From: Marinobacter sp. LV10R510-11A
Lineage (GTDB): Bacteria; Pseudomonadota; Gammaproteobacteria; Pseudomonadales; Oleiphilaceae
Assembly (NCBI RefSeq): GCF_900215155.1
Contig: NZ_LT907980.1
Span: 1,426,001 to 1,490,000, forward strand
Direction: 5' to 3'
DNA length: 64,000 nt
Shown here: positions 1 through 9,017 of the stretch, in pieces
Position numbering within the stretch: the stretch's first letter is position 1
Layout: each line of letters opens with the position of its first letter
Program-made: the position numbers and the translations under genes
Notes under the pieces: generated by a model
The model's input: the letters and a program-made list of their open reading frames with translations, nothing else
What the model was told of the DNA's origin: nothing
The model's database searches: none

Positions 1-948
1 CATCACATGCTCGTAACCCGCAAACGCGCTGACCAGCATTATCAGCGTGGACTCCGGCAAATGAAAATTGGTGACCAGCGCATCAACGGTTTGAAACCTG
101 TAGCCCGGGTGAATAAAGATGTCCGTTTCACCCCGCAAAGCCCTCAGGCAACCACCACGGCTTGCAGATTCAAGAGATCGCACAGATGTTGTACCAACGG
201 CAACCACGCGGCCACCCCGAGCACGGGTGCGATTAACTGCTTCTACTGCTTCCTCGGGCACATGCACTATTTCACTGTGCATAACATGGTCGTCTATGTG
301 GTCTACGCGAACCGGCTGAAACGTACCGGCCCCCACGTGCAACGTTACAAAGGTACTCTCCACACCCTTAGCTTTCAGGGCATCCAGAACGGTGTCGTCA
401 AAGTGTAGGCCAGCTGTCGGCGCTGCAACGGCGCCAGATTCCTTCGCGTAAACAGTTTGATAGCGCTCACGATCGGTTGATTCGTCAGGCCGGTCTACAT
501 AAGGTGGCAACGGCATGTGCCCGATGCGCTCAAGTAGATCCAACACCGGCTCACCGGCTTCACTTTCAAGATGGAATAATGCGTCACTTCGGCCGGTCAT
601 GCGCAGCGCGGAGCCATCCTCAAGAATCACCTTCTGCCCTACCTTCAACGCTTTGGACGCGCGAACATGTGCAACAAGATCGCGCTCACCGGTCAGTCGC
701 TCCACCAATATTTCAACCTGGCCACCGGTTTCTTTTTTTCCGAACAAGCGGGCTGGGATTACACGGGTATTGTTAAAAACGAGCAGGTCGCCCGGCTGTA
801 GTAAATCTGGGAGGTCAGTAAACAAACGGTGTGTTGTGTCGCCGGTGGTGCCATCTAAGCATAGCAAGCGAGAAGCGCTGCGCTCCCTGAGAGGGTACCG
901 GGCAATGAGTTCGTTCGGGAGTTCGAAATGAAAATCGGAGACGTTCAT
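1..948 (-). CDS. queA: S-adenosylmethionine:tRNA ribosyltransferase-isomerase (partial, 3' end outside window)
   Basis: Reading the minus strand from ATG at 948 gives 316 uninterrupted codons to the window edge. The protein begins [20 protein letters not shown] and carries the QueA hallmarks [27 protein letters not shown] and [10 protein letters not shown], and continues into [15 protein letters not shown] before it is cut off. QueA transfers and isomerises the ribosyl part of SAM onto preQ1 at the tRNA wobble base, forming epoxyqueuosine, in the cytoplasm. The family is about 345 residues, so roughly 30 are missing. It lies just downstream of tRNA-Leu on the same strand. queF of the same pathway is found at 14.9-15.7 kb but is not in an operon with it. 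Confidence 0.95.
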   Translation of the reverse strand, partial: MNVSDFHFELPNELIARYPLRERSASRLLCLDGTTGDTTHRLFTDLPDLLQPGDLLVFNNTRVIPARLFGKKETGGQVEILVERLTGERDLVAHVRASKALKVGQKVILEDGSALRMTGRSDALFHLESEAGEPVLDLLERIGHMPLPPYVDRPDESTDRERYQTVYAKESGAVAAPTAGLHFDDTVLDALKAKGVESTFVTLHVGAGTFQPVRVDHIDDHVMHSEIVHVPEEAVEAVNRTRARGGRVVAVGTTSVRSLESASRGGCLRALRGETDIFIHPGYRFQTVDALVTNFHLPESTLIMLVSAFAGYEHVM

Positions 949-990
949 GGACTGGGCTGTTCACGACGCCGCATTATGCGACTTAAATGA

Positions 991-1077
991 TGGTAGCGGC
1001 GGGCGGACTCGAACCGCCACACTATTACTAGCAACGGATTTTGAATCCGTCGTGTCTACCAATTCCACCACGCCGCC
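991..1077 (-). tRNA. tRNA-Leu (anticodon CAA)
   Basis: The minus strand folds into an 87-nt class II tRNA with encoded CCA. The acceptor stem is GGCGGCG paired to CGCCGCT with a G1-U72 wobble, the anticodon loop is TTCAAAA in an ACGGA/TCCGT stem, the T loop is GTTCGAGTC, and a long variable arm typical of tRNA-Leu follows the anticodon arm. The anticodon CAA reads UUG. It sits between flgL and queA. Confidence 0.95.
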
Positions 1078-1159
1078 AACGAAGAGTGGGGGAATTATAC
1101 TTAGCTTGATCGTGAATGCAACACACAGGGCCCGCTAGTTTCCACACAGGCCCCAGCAC

Positions 1160-2380
1160 TTATAATCGGTCGAATAATGACAACTGCGAAACCTGTGCAA
1201 ACGATTGCTGCGCAGCCTGCAGCACAAAGCTCTGGAAGCTAAGATTGCTGATCGCTTCGGCATAATCCACATCCTGTAATTGGGAGCGAATTTCGTTGGT
1301 GTACAAAGAAGAATCTGCCAGAAAACCCTTAGTAGACTCTACCGCGTTCATCCGCCCGCCAAGCTCAGTCTGCTTTAGAACAACGCTTTCCTGGGCGTTG
1401 TCGAGATTGGCCAAAGATTGTGCAACTAAATCGTCATACGCGGCACGGCCCTCAGGAGACCCCTTATTAATGGAATCGAGGCCGGTAATCAGGTTTTCGA
1501 TGGTGCCAAATACTGACTGTTTGTTGTTGATATTCAGAGTAAACGTATCGCCAGATCCCGCGGTTACGTCTGATATCGTCGCTTCCACGCCGGCCACCAC
1601 AAAAGGCTCGCCACTTTGATACACAGGCGGCGCTACAGGCAGAGTGTTTCCATTGATATCCTGTGCTTGGATATTACCGCTTGCGTCTACTTCAATGCTG
1701 ATATCACCTGGGAATGTCCCGCTGAAACTCGCGTTCAGATCCGCCTCATTCACAACAGACACACCTGAAATGAAGCCACCCGACACGTCGTTGGTATAAC
1801 TTCCGGTCACCGCCGCCGGCACATTCACAAAAATACCTTTGCCGTGATCACTGATCGGCACCGTCACCCCGTCATCAATTTCCAGAACTCGCTGGCCCTC
1901 ATCGCCTTGGTAGACATAGTTACCTTCTTCATTCTGCTGAAACGCCTGAACCGAACCCTGAAATCCACTGAAAATATACTCTCCAGATGCATCCCGAGTG
2001 TTCGCAATGTTGGCAAGCTGCCCCAGCCGCTCTTTCATTTCTGAAGAAATAGACTTGCGGTCATTGGGAGAGAGCGACCCGTTACCTGCCTGCACGGTCA
2101 GCTCGCGGATGCGTTGAACCACGTCAATAGAACTGGCCAGCGAGCTTTCTTCCTGCTTGAGACGGTTGTCTGCAAGGCTTACGTTGCGCTCATAGGTTTT
2201 TACCCGTGACAACTCCTGATCGAGTTTTAGAATACGGGCCGCAGCCACCGGGTCGTCTGAGGGCTTATTCACCCGCTTACCAGAAGCTATCTGTTGTTGC
2301 GTGCTGTTCAGAGTACTGTTCAGCTCCTGCAACCGATTGATACCGCTTGAGAATATCTGTTGTGATGAAATTCTAATCAT
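1160..2380 (-). CDS. flgL: Flagellar hook-associated protein 3 (hook-filament junction)
   Basis: The 406-residue protein has the flagellin-like N-terminal helix (MIRISSQQIFSSGINRLQEL, then LNSTQQQIASGKRVNKPSDD) and the matching C-terminal helix ending in AQVSQLSLFDRL. These two coiled-coil termini define FlgL, which together with FlgK joins the hook to the filament. The variable middle (about residues 160-310) is larger than in enteric FlgL. It is the last gene of the flg operon, 18 bp after flgK; no flagellin gene follows, and tRNA-Leu comes next. Confidence 0.95.
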   Translation of the reverse strand: MIRISSQQIFSSGINRLQELNSTLNSTQQQIASGKRVNKPSDDPVAAARILKLDQELSRVKTYERNVSLADNRLKQEESSLASSIDVVQRIRELTVQAGNGSLSPNDRKSISSEMKERLGQLANIANTRDASGEYIFSGFQGSVQAFQQNEEGNYVYQGDEGQRVLEIDDGVTVPISDHGKGIFVNVPAAVTGSYTNDVSGGFISGVSVVNEADLNASFSGTFPGDISIEVDASGNIQAQDINGNTLPVAPPVYQSGEPFVVAGVEATISDVTAGSGDTFTLNINNKQSVFGTIENLITGLDSINKGSPEGRAAYDDLVAQSLANLDNAQESVVLKQTELGGRMNAVESTKGFLADSSLYTNEIRSQLQDVDYAEAISNLSFQSFVLQAAQQSFAQVSQLSLFDRL

Positions 2381-2398
2381 GTCACATCACCTCGTCTG

Positions 2399-4444
2399 TT
2401 ACCGGAACGTCTGCAACAGCGTGTTGAACAAATCCTGAGCCACCGAAATTACCTGCGCAGAGGCGTTATAGGCCGCTTGGTACTGAATCAATTTGCCGGC
2501 TTCCTCATCAAGGTTTACACCTGAAACCGACTCGCGCTGAGCGGTAGACTGCTCCAGCAGGGTTTTGCCAGCTTCTAGATCGAACTGGCTCTGGCGGGTT
2601 TTTACACCAATATCTTCTACTAAGCCGGCGTAGCCTTCGGTGAAGCTCTGGCTCTTGCCATTCAGCGTGTTCGCAGTGCCCAGTGAGGCGAGCAGCTCAG
2701 CGTTACGGTTGTCTGAAACGCCGTTGCTGTTGTAATCAATCTCAAAGGTATCGCCGACTGCCGGCTTGCCTGTGAGCTTAAACTGAAACCCCTGGTAATC
2801 GTCACCTGCGGCTGGGTCGCCGCTGAACACGGTGTTGATCTTGCCGGGTTCATAGGACTGATTCGGCGTACCAACAGGCGTGCTGGCCGGCGGTGGCCCA
2901 GTAACAGTAAAGGTTAAAGCAGAAGGATCACTAGGATCGGGCGCAAAGCTAATGGTCAGCGGCCCGTTAGCCAGCTCACCACTGGTCTCGAAACCAGGCA
3001 ACAGCGAACCAGTGAACGGGTTGCGCACGTTCAACATGGTTCCCTGATCGATCTCTGCAGTCCCGGCATTCTGATCACCAGAGGTGGCTCTTACCGGGCT
3101 GGCAAACGCCAAATCTTCCTCTCGGGTTACCTGTAAGTCGATGGACTCAGCAGCGTTTCGGCTAGGCTGAATCAGGTACTTATCGCCCGCATTGAAGGTT
3201 CCGCCTTCAACACGAATATTAAACCCGGGCATGGAGATTTCAGACTGCACTGGGTCGGGCAGCCGGCCCTGGTTCACAACTTTTCCAGAGGCTTTGTCGA
3301 TGAGCTCAAAACTACGCCCATCGCCACTAAACTGTAGCGTCCAGCTTCCGGCGGGCAATTTTGTGCTGTCGGTAATTTCAACCGCCAGCTGACCGTCTCT
3401 CGGCAATTGGTTATTGGCGTTAGCCACTACTCGGCTTCTCTGAACCGCCAGATCGTTAACGTCGTTGAAAAAGAGGCCGCCGAGATCACCTTCAAGGTCC
3501 ATACCGATTTCGTGCTGTTGGTTCACACTGACGGAAATTCCGATAGCAATTCGGCCGAGCTCATCAAACGCCGGCTTAAGCGCCTCGTTATCAAAACGCC
3601 TCAGCCCACCCAGTTTGCCGCCGGTAATTTGCTCATCAATATTGAGCGTGCGGCCGCCACTGGTAAGCGTAAACTCAAGGCGAGTGGGGTCTTCCGCACT
3701 ACCCTCGGTGCCAAGCCGTGCTGCGTCATTCCCAACAACCAACGACAAGCCGTTGGAAAGCGACACGTTTACCTGGCTACCCTCGGTTTCTGTTACTCGT
3801 ATGTTGACCAGCTCGGAAAGCTGTCGCAGCGCTTCATCGCGCTGATCCAATAGCTCGTTCGGCATTCTGCCCTGGGCCAGGCCCGGGGATTCAGAAATAG
3901 CCAAGTTAAGCCCCGCGATGTTTTTCAACAGAGTGTTGGCATCTTTAACACCCTGCTGCATTTGCGTCTTTACGGACTCACGCTGCTGGATGAACTCTTG
4001 GCTCAGCGCCTGAAAGCGATTAACCACCTGTTTCGCCTCGCTGAGTACCAGTTGGCGCTGGGGCAAAGAGGCAGGATCTTCTGCAGCGTTTTGCAGGCTT
4101 GCAAAGAAATTATTCAGGGCATTGTTAAGCCCGGTAGATTCCCCACCCAACAGGTTGTCCAGCCGGCTAAGTTCGGAGTTCAATGCTTGCTGCTCGCCAG
4201 TGAGCATGCTGTCTTCACGAACCTGCTGAACAAGATACTCGTTGGCCAACCTGCGGATATCAACAATGCTGACACCTTTGCCCACGGTTCCGGCGCCAGT
4301 GCGCTGCCCCTGCTGGGTTTCAAACACCACCTCTTGCCGGCTGTAGCCAGGCGTATTCGCGTTAGTGATGTTATTACCCGTGGTATTCAGAGCACTCTGG
4401 TGGCCAAGGATTCCGGTGAGGCCAATGCCAATAAGTCCCGCCAT
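2399..4444 (-). CDS. flgK: Flagellar hook-associated protein 1
   Basis: The 681-residue product starts MAGLIGIGLTGILGHQSALN with TTGNNITNANTPGYSRQEV, the conserved N-terminal motif of hook and rod proteins, and ends in the FlgK-type C-terminal helix (VNLDEEAGKLIQYQAAYNAS, AQDLFNTLLQTFR). FlgK caps the hook and connects to FlgL. It is longer than the 553 residues of Salmonella because the central domain is expanded, as is common in marine gammaproteobacteria. It lies four bases after flgJ. Confidence 0.97.
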   Translation of the reverse strand: MAGLIGIGLTGILGHQSALNTTGNNITNANTPGYSRQEVVFETQQGQRTGAGTVGKGVSIVDIRRLANEYLVQQVREDSMLTGEQQALNSELSRLDNLLGGESTGLNNALNNFFASLQNAAEDPASLPQRQLVLSEAKQVVNRFQALSQEFIQQRESVKTQMQQGVKDANTLLKNIAGLNLAISESPGLAQGRMPNELLDQRDEALRQLSELVNIRVTETEGSQVNVSLSNGLSLVVGNDAARLGTEGSAEDPTRLEFTLTSGGRTLNIDEQITGGKLGGLRRFDNEALKPAFDELGRIAIGISVSVNQQHEIGMDLEGDLGGLFFNDVNDLAVQRSRVVANANNQLPRDGQLAVEITDSTKLPAGSWTLQFSGDGRSFELIDKASGKVVNQGRLPDPVQSEISMPGFNIRVEGGTFNAGDKYLIQPSRNAAESIDLQVTREEDLAFASPVRATSGDQNAGTAEIDQGTMLNVRNPFTGSLLPGFETSGELANGPLTISFAPDPSDPSALTFTVTGPPPASTPVGTPNQSYEPGKINTVFSGDPAAGDDYQGFQFKLTGKPAVGDTFEIDYNSNGVSDNRNAELLASLGTANTLNGKSQSFTEGYAGLVEDIGVKTRQSQFDLEAGKTLLEQSTAQRESVSGVNLDEEAGKLIQYQAAYNASAQVISVAQDLFNTLLQTFR

Positions 4445-4448
4445 AATT

Positions 4449-5435
4449 TTACTCCCCGGCTCCGTTGCCCATTGAAAGTGACGTCAGAGAATCACGATTC
4501 ATAATTCGGTTTATCTTATCGCCGTATCGGGGATCTGTAGCGTAGCCCACTTCCTGCAGCTTTCTGGCAAACACATCCGGTTGATCTGCACTGGCAAGCA
4601 CATCCCGATACCGAGGGTTAGACTCTAGAAACGAAACATAATCCCGGAAGCTGGATTCGTAATCGGGGTAGGCACGGAAATCCGCGCGTTCCTTCATAGG
4701 TACACCTTCACGGAATTCAGTGGTGGTTATGGTTACTGCGTCACCCTGCCAGCGGCTGTCTGCCTTGATACCGAAAAGGTTATGGCTAGGCTGGCTACCA
4801 TCGCCCTGTATCATGTAGCGCCCCCAACCTGTTTCCAGAGCCGCTTGTGCAACCATCAATTTCGGGTTAATCCCTGTATCCGCAGCAATTTTCTCTGCTA
4901 CTGGCAGTAGCGTGCTCACAAAGTGCTCCGGAGAATCAAACGTTGCAGGCAACGCGCCAGCTTCTCCCGCAGGCGCTAAAGTTTTAGCCTCAGCAACGTC
5001 GGTGACGTCTTCAACCCGCTCAGGCAGCCGTGGCGAAAGCCGCGGTAAACTGCGCTCATAGTCCGCCAGCGTTGTTTTTTGCGAGGCCAGAGAGCCACCT
5101 TTTTTATCTGTTCCGGGGATATCTTCCCCCAGCTGCCGAGCCAAGGCTTCCGCAAGCCCAGTGCCCCGCCCGCCCGCCATGGTAAGGCTCAACTGACTGT
5201 CGAACATGTCGCGGTACATCTCCGACTGATTGGTATTCAGATAGTTACCTTCGGCGAGCACATCCCCTGCCTTACGCATGGATTTCAGCATTTCAGACAG
5301 AAAGATACTTTCAAACTGACGCGCGACTTCTTCAAGCGCTGCCTGCTTGTCATTCTTGGCATCGTGTTTCAGCGCATTCAATCCACTGAAATCTGTGTAT
5401 ACCCTAGCCTGTTGAAGCTGATAATCCTGCATCAT
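4449..5435 (-). CDS. flgJ: Flagellar rod-assembly muramidase
   Basis: The 328-residue protein has two parts. The N-terminal rod-cap domain (about residues 25-100) contains VARQFESIFLSEMLKSMRKA. The C-terminal glucosaminidase domain (about residues 160-315) contains PKLMVAQAALETGWGRYMI, with the probable catalytic Glu in ALETGWG, and NLFGIKADSRWQGD. FlgJ cuts peptidoglycan to let the rod through and acts as rod cap. Two adjacent ATG codons (5435 and 5432) follow an AGGTGA Shine-Dalgarno sequence; the second has the better spacing. Confidence 0.96.
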   Translation of the reverse strand: MMQDYQLQQARVYTDFSGLNALKHDAKNDKQAALEEVARQFESIFLSEMLKSMRKAGDVLAEGNYLNTNQSEMYRDMFDSQLSLTMAGGRGTGLAEALARQLGEDIPGTDKKGGSLASQKTTLADYERSLPRLSPRLPERVEDVTDVAEAKTLAPAGEAGALPATFDSPEHFVSTLLPVAEKIAADTGINPKLMVAQAALETGWGRYMIQGDGSQPSHNLFGIKADSRWQGDAVTITTTEFREGVPMKERADFRAYPDYESSFRDYVSFLESNPRYRDVLASADQPDVFARKLQEVGYATDPRYGDKINRIMNRDSLTSLSMGNGAGE

Positions 5436-5440
5436 GTCAC

Positions 5441-6538
5441 CTAGATAACAATGAGCTCGGCGCGCAACGCGCCAACCTGTTTAAGTGCTTCCAGTACCGC
5501 CATAACATCCCCTGGGGCTGCGCCTACTTGGTTCACGGCCTGAACAATCTCATTCAGTGTTACCGCTGGCCCAAACTTGAACATGCGCGCCGGTTCTTCG
5601 GTAATGGCAATCTGGGTATCCTGCTCAATCGCAGTGCCGCCGCCGGCAAACGGATTGGGCTGCTGCACTTGCGGATTCTCCTGAATGGTCACCGTAAGAT
5701 TGCCGTGGGTGACGGCCGCCGGGCTTACCCTGACGTTCTGCCCTATAACAATGGTGCCCGTGCGGCTGTTAATAACCACTTTTGCGGCTTCTTCCGCCGG
5801 GTCCACCTCAAGGTTTTCCAAGATGGAAAGAAAGCTCACACGCTGAGAGGGGTCGCGGGGAGCGCGCACGGAGATCGACGTAGCATCGTGGGCATAAGCC
5901 ATCTCCGGACCAAGGCTCTCATTGACAACTTCCACCACTCGCCGTGCCGTTGTGAAATCCGGGCGCATAAGGTGAAACGTAATCGTATCGCCGCGGGTAA
6001 AGGGAGAGGCTATTTCGCGTTCAATCGTTGCCCCGTTAGGAATACGGCCAACACTGGGCACGTTCACTGTTATGCGTGAACCATCTTTACCCTGGGCACC
6101 GAATCCGCCTACTACAAGACTGCCCTGCGCCATGGCGTAAACGTTACCATCGGCGCCTTTGAGAGGTGCCATCAGCAGCATCCCTCCCCGCAAGCTGTCT
6201 GAGTTACCGATAGACGAAACTGTGATGTCTATATCCTGGCCGGCCTTGGCAAACGGTGGCAGGTTAGCTGTCACGGTAACCGCCGCTACGTTGGCGAGGT
6301 TCGGATTCACCCCTTCTGGCAACGTGATACCGAACTGGTTCATCATGTTGCGGAATGTTTGATTGGTGAAGGGTGCTTTGTCGCCTGTGCCATGCAGACC
6401 CACTACCAGGCCATAGCCCACAAGCTGGTTATTACGCACACCTTTGATCCGCGCCAGATCCTTCAGGCGATCTGCCATCACCGGCGCCACCATTACAGCA
6501 AGCATCAGCGAGAGAACGAAGCATCGGCGTATCATCAT
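5441..6538 (-). CDS. flgI: Flagellar P-ring protein
   Basis: FlgI forms the ring in the peptidoglycan layer around the rod. The product shows [40 protein letters not shown] and [16 protein letters not shown], all typical of FlgI, after a signal peptide ([15 protein letters not shown]). I place the start at ATG 6538, which overlaps the flgH stop in an ATGA arrangement and gives about 365 residues. A GTG at 6550 would add four residues and is possible. The overlap suggests translational coupling to flgH. Confidence 0.95.
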   Translation of the reverse strand: MMIRRCFVLSLMLAVMVAPVMADRLKDLARIKGVRNNQLVGYGLVVGLHGTGDKAPFTNQTFRNMMNQFGITLPEGVNPNLANVAAVTVTANLPPFAKAGQDIDITVSSIGNSDSLRGGMLLMAPLKGADGNVYAMAQGSLVVGGFGAQGKDGSRITVNVPSVGRIPNGATIEREIASPFTRGDTITFHLMRPDFTTARRVVEVVNESLGPEMAYAHDATSISVRAPRDPSQRVSFLSILENLEVDPAEEAAKVVINSRTGTIVIGQNVRVSPAAVTHGNLTVTIQENPQVQQPNPFAGGGTAIEQDTQIAITEEPARMFKFGPAVTLNEIVQAVNQVGAAPGDVMAVLEALKQVGALRAELIVI

Positions 6539-7236
6539 AAGGGCCACCACTCACTGTTGAAGAACCGGGCCAGCCAGCCCATCTGGTTCGCCTGATCAAA
6601 ATCACCTGTGCCGCCGTAGGCGATGCGGGCATCCGCAATGCGGCTGGAAGCCACTATGTTGCCTGGGGCAATATCCTGCGGGCGCACAAGCCCGGTCAGG
6701 CGGATATACTCATCGCCATTGGTCAGCGACAGCCACTTCTCACCACGAACCCGAAGGACACCATTCGGCAAAACTTCAATAACCGTCACCGTAATGCTGC
6801 CTGCCAGGCTGTTACTCTGGTCTGCCTCTGCTTTGCCTTTAAAGTCCCTTTCATTCTTGATGGACGTCGCAATGCCAATATTGTTTTTGCCCAGAATGTT
6901 GGGTTCCAGTAGCGCGATATCGCTATCCTTGCTGATCTTGGTTTCAGCATTCTTACTGGCGCGGGTGGATTCATTGAGCGTGACTGTGAGTACATCACCA
7001 ATATTCAGAGCTACCGTGTCCCCGTAAAAATTGTAGTTCCGCGAGCTTTGGTAGATAGCTCCGGATTCCGGATCACGCTGCATCATTGCCTGAGCACGCA
7101 CAGGTGCGTAGGCGGGATCGTCCGGCTCGGCTCGTGGCCGGCTCATGGCGGTACATCCCTGCAACAAGATAAGCAGCCAAACCAGCACCAAGGTTCCCAC
7201 CGGCTTGATTAACCAGGTTGATGTAGTCGGTTTCAT
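6535..7236 (-). CDS. flgH: Flagellar L-ring lipoprotein
   Basis: The protein is an outer-membrane ring component. It has a lipoprotein signal ending in LLILLQGC and FlgH motifs such as [54 protein letters not shown] and [14 protein letters not shown] choose ATG 7236 (MKPTTSTWL), preceded by GGGGAG at good spacing. ATGs at 7251 and 7272 in the same frame would add 5 and 12 residues in front of the signal peptide. It overlaps flgI by a few bases. Confidence 0.95.
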   Translation of the reverse strand: MKPTTSTWLIKPVGTLVLVWLLILLQGCTAMSRPRAEPDDPAYAPVRAQAMMQRDPESGAIYQSSRNYNFYGDTVALNIGDVLTVTLNESTRASKNAETKISKDSDIALLEPNILGKNNIGIATSIKNERDFKGKAEADQSNSLAGSITVTVIEVLPNGVLRVRGEKWLSLTNGDEYIRLTGLVRPQDIAPGNIVASSRIADARIAYGGTGDFDQANQMGWLARFFNSEWWPL

Positions 7237-7297
7237 GAGCTCGCTCCCCATCTCGTGCTTCGCACCATTCATCTTAAAACCTCAGCCTTTCAGAATA

Positions 7298-8086
7298 TTA
7301 GCCAATGTTTTGGGTAATAAACTGGAGCATCTGATCCGTTGTGGAGACAACTTTCGAGTTCATCTCATAGGCGCGCTGGGTAGTAATCATGTTCACCAGC
7401 TCTTCAACCACTTCCACGTTCGACGACTCAATCGAGCCCTGCTCCAGAGAACCCAGCCCGGCCAAACCCGGCTCGCCCTCGGCAGGATCGCCACTGGCGT
7501 TGGTTTCCTTGAACAGGTTGTTGCCGATCGCCTGCAGGCCCTGCGGGTTGATGAAATTCACCAACGTGATCTGGCCCAGATTAATCGGTGCAGCCTGGTC
7601 ATCGGTGATGGCAGTTACCGTGCCGTCTTTGCCGATCGTTACGGTTGTGGCGTTCGCAGGCACGTTGATGTTCGGCTGAAGTGCGTAACCATCCGGCGTA
7701 ACCATGTCGCCGTCTGCGTTGAGCTGGAACTGACCATCCCGCGTATAGGCTGACTGGCCATCCGGAAGCTGGATCTGCATAAAGCCACGGCCATTAATTG
7801 CAAGGTCGAGAGGCTGCTCGGTAATCTGAAGGTTGCCCTGGCTAAACTGCTTTACAGTGCCGACCACTCGCACACCGGTGCCCAATTGCAAACCCGAGGG
7901 CAGCTCAGAGTTTTGCGTGTTCATGCCGCCAGGCTGTCGCTTGATCTGGTACAACAGATCCTGAAATACCGCCCGATCTCGCTTGAAGCCCGTGGTATTT
8001 ACGTTCGCCAGGTTGTTGGCAATGGTGGTCATATTGGTGTCTTGGGCGCTGAGACCCGTCTTACTAACCCAAAGAGCCGGATGCAT
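7298..8086 (-). CDS. flgG: Flagellar distal rod protein
   Basis: The 262-residue protein matches FlgG in length and motifs: MHPALWVSKTGLSAQD, TTIANNLANVNTTGFKRDRA, GLQLGTGVRVVGTVKQFSQG, and the C-terminal SNVEVVEELVNMITTQRAYE. FlgG forms the distal rod that crosses the periplasm. Gene order between flgF and flgH supports the assignment. Confidence 0.97.
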   Translation of the reverse strand: MHPALWVSKTGLSAQDTNMTTIANNLANVNTTGFKRDRAVFQDLLYQIKRQPGGMNTQNSELPSGLQLGTGVRVVGTVKQFSQGNLQITEQPLDLAINGRGFMQIQLPDGQSAYTRDGQFQLNADGDMVTPDGYALQPNINVPANATTVTIGKDGTVTAITDDQAAPINLGQITLVNFINPQGLQAIGNNLFKETNASGDPAEGEPGLAGLGSLEQGSIESSNVEVVEELVNMITTQRAYEMNSKVVSTTDQMLQFITQNIG

Positions 8087-8177
8087 ATTTAATACTCCTT
8101 GCCGATGTCTGGCGTGCGGCTAAAGTTTGCCGCTTCTCGCCAGGCTGGCGTTGTTTTCACGTTTTTTTCAAAAGCTA

Positions 8178-8930
8178 TCAAAGGTTCTGCAACAGCCGTG
8201 CCGTTGCTTCGGAATTCTCGTTTGCCGTGCTCATAACCTTCACCTGCATCTCGTACTGGCGAGACAATTGAAGGTTGGAGATCATTTCTTCCACCGCATT
8301 AACATTTGAGCTTTCAAGAAAACCGGAAGCTACACGCAACGCAGCATCTGCGGGCTCTCCGCCATCAATAGCCTGATCGGGCTTGCGGTGAATAAACCCG
8401 TCCAAGCCCTTCTCAAGCGCTTCTCGCGGCGGATTTACCAACTTAAGACGATCGACCTGCACCAGCTGATCCGGGGGGCCGCCTACTGGAATGATAGAGA
8501 CAGTGCCGTCAGCACCAATCTGCACATTATCAAAGGGAGGCAAAGCGACCGGGCCACCATTGCCCAGCACCATTTCGCCAGTAGAAAGGCGCACCATGCC
8601 ATTCACATCAACTTGCATACTGCCGGAGCGGGTAAAGACTTCTTCGCCAAGATTGTTCTGAATAGCCAGCCAGCCCTCACCTTTCAGAGAGACATCCATC
8701 TTTCGGCCGGTTTCCATCAGCGCTCCGGCAGATAGATCGGTACCGGGGCGCTCTGCCATGGCGTAGGCACGGGTAGGATGGTGCTCGCCAAACACGGGCA
8801 TGCTCCGGGCCTGGGCAAAGTCTTTCTTGAAGCCTGTGGTGTTTACGTTAGCTAGGTTATTGGCATGGGCGCGCTGGGATAGCATATTCTGCTTGGCGCC
8901 AGACATACCGATATAAAGTGCTTTGTCCAT
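8178..8930 (-). CDS. flgF: Flagellar proximal rod protein
   Basis: The 250-residue protein begins MDKALYIGMSGAKQNMLSQR and carries the rod/hook signature ANNLANVNTTGFKKDFAQAR and the C-terminal ESSNVNAVEEMISNLQLSRQ. FlgF is one of the rod subunits. It sits between flgE and flgG, with an 87-bp gap to flgE and a 91-bp gap to flgG. Confidence 0.96.
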   Translation of the reverse strand: MDKALYIGMSGAKQNMLSQRAHANNLANVNTTGFKKDFAQARSMPVFGEHHPTRAYAMAERPGTDLSAGALMETGRKMDVSLKGEGWLAIQNNLGEEVFTRSGSMQVDVNGMVRLSTGEMVLGNGGPVALPPFDNVQIGADGTVSIIPVGGPPDQLVQVDRLKLVNPPREALEKGLDGFIHRKPDQAIDGGEPADAALRVASGFLESSNVNAVEEMISNLQLSRQYEMQVKVMSTANENSEATARLLQNL

Positions 8931-9017
8931 GGGTAAACCCCTGCCGGAATTTTGACTGTTTCCAGTGCTCTTTCAGACATTCTTGCAGGAGTCATGCCAT
9001 ATTTACATCAAAGCCAG

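Noticed and set aside
5528..6079. 183-residue plus-strand frame opposite flgI
   Set aside because: It is a shadow of flgI, with no ribosome site or family match.
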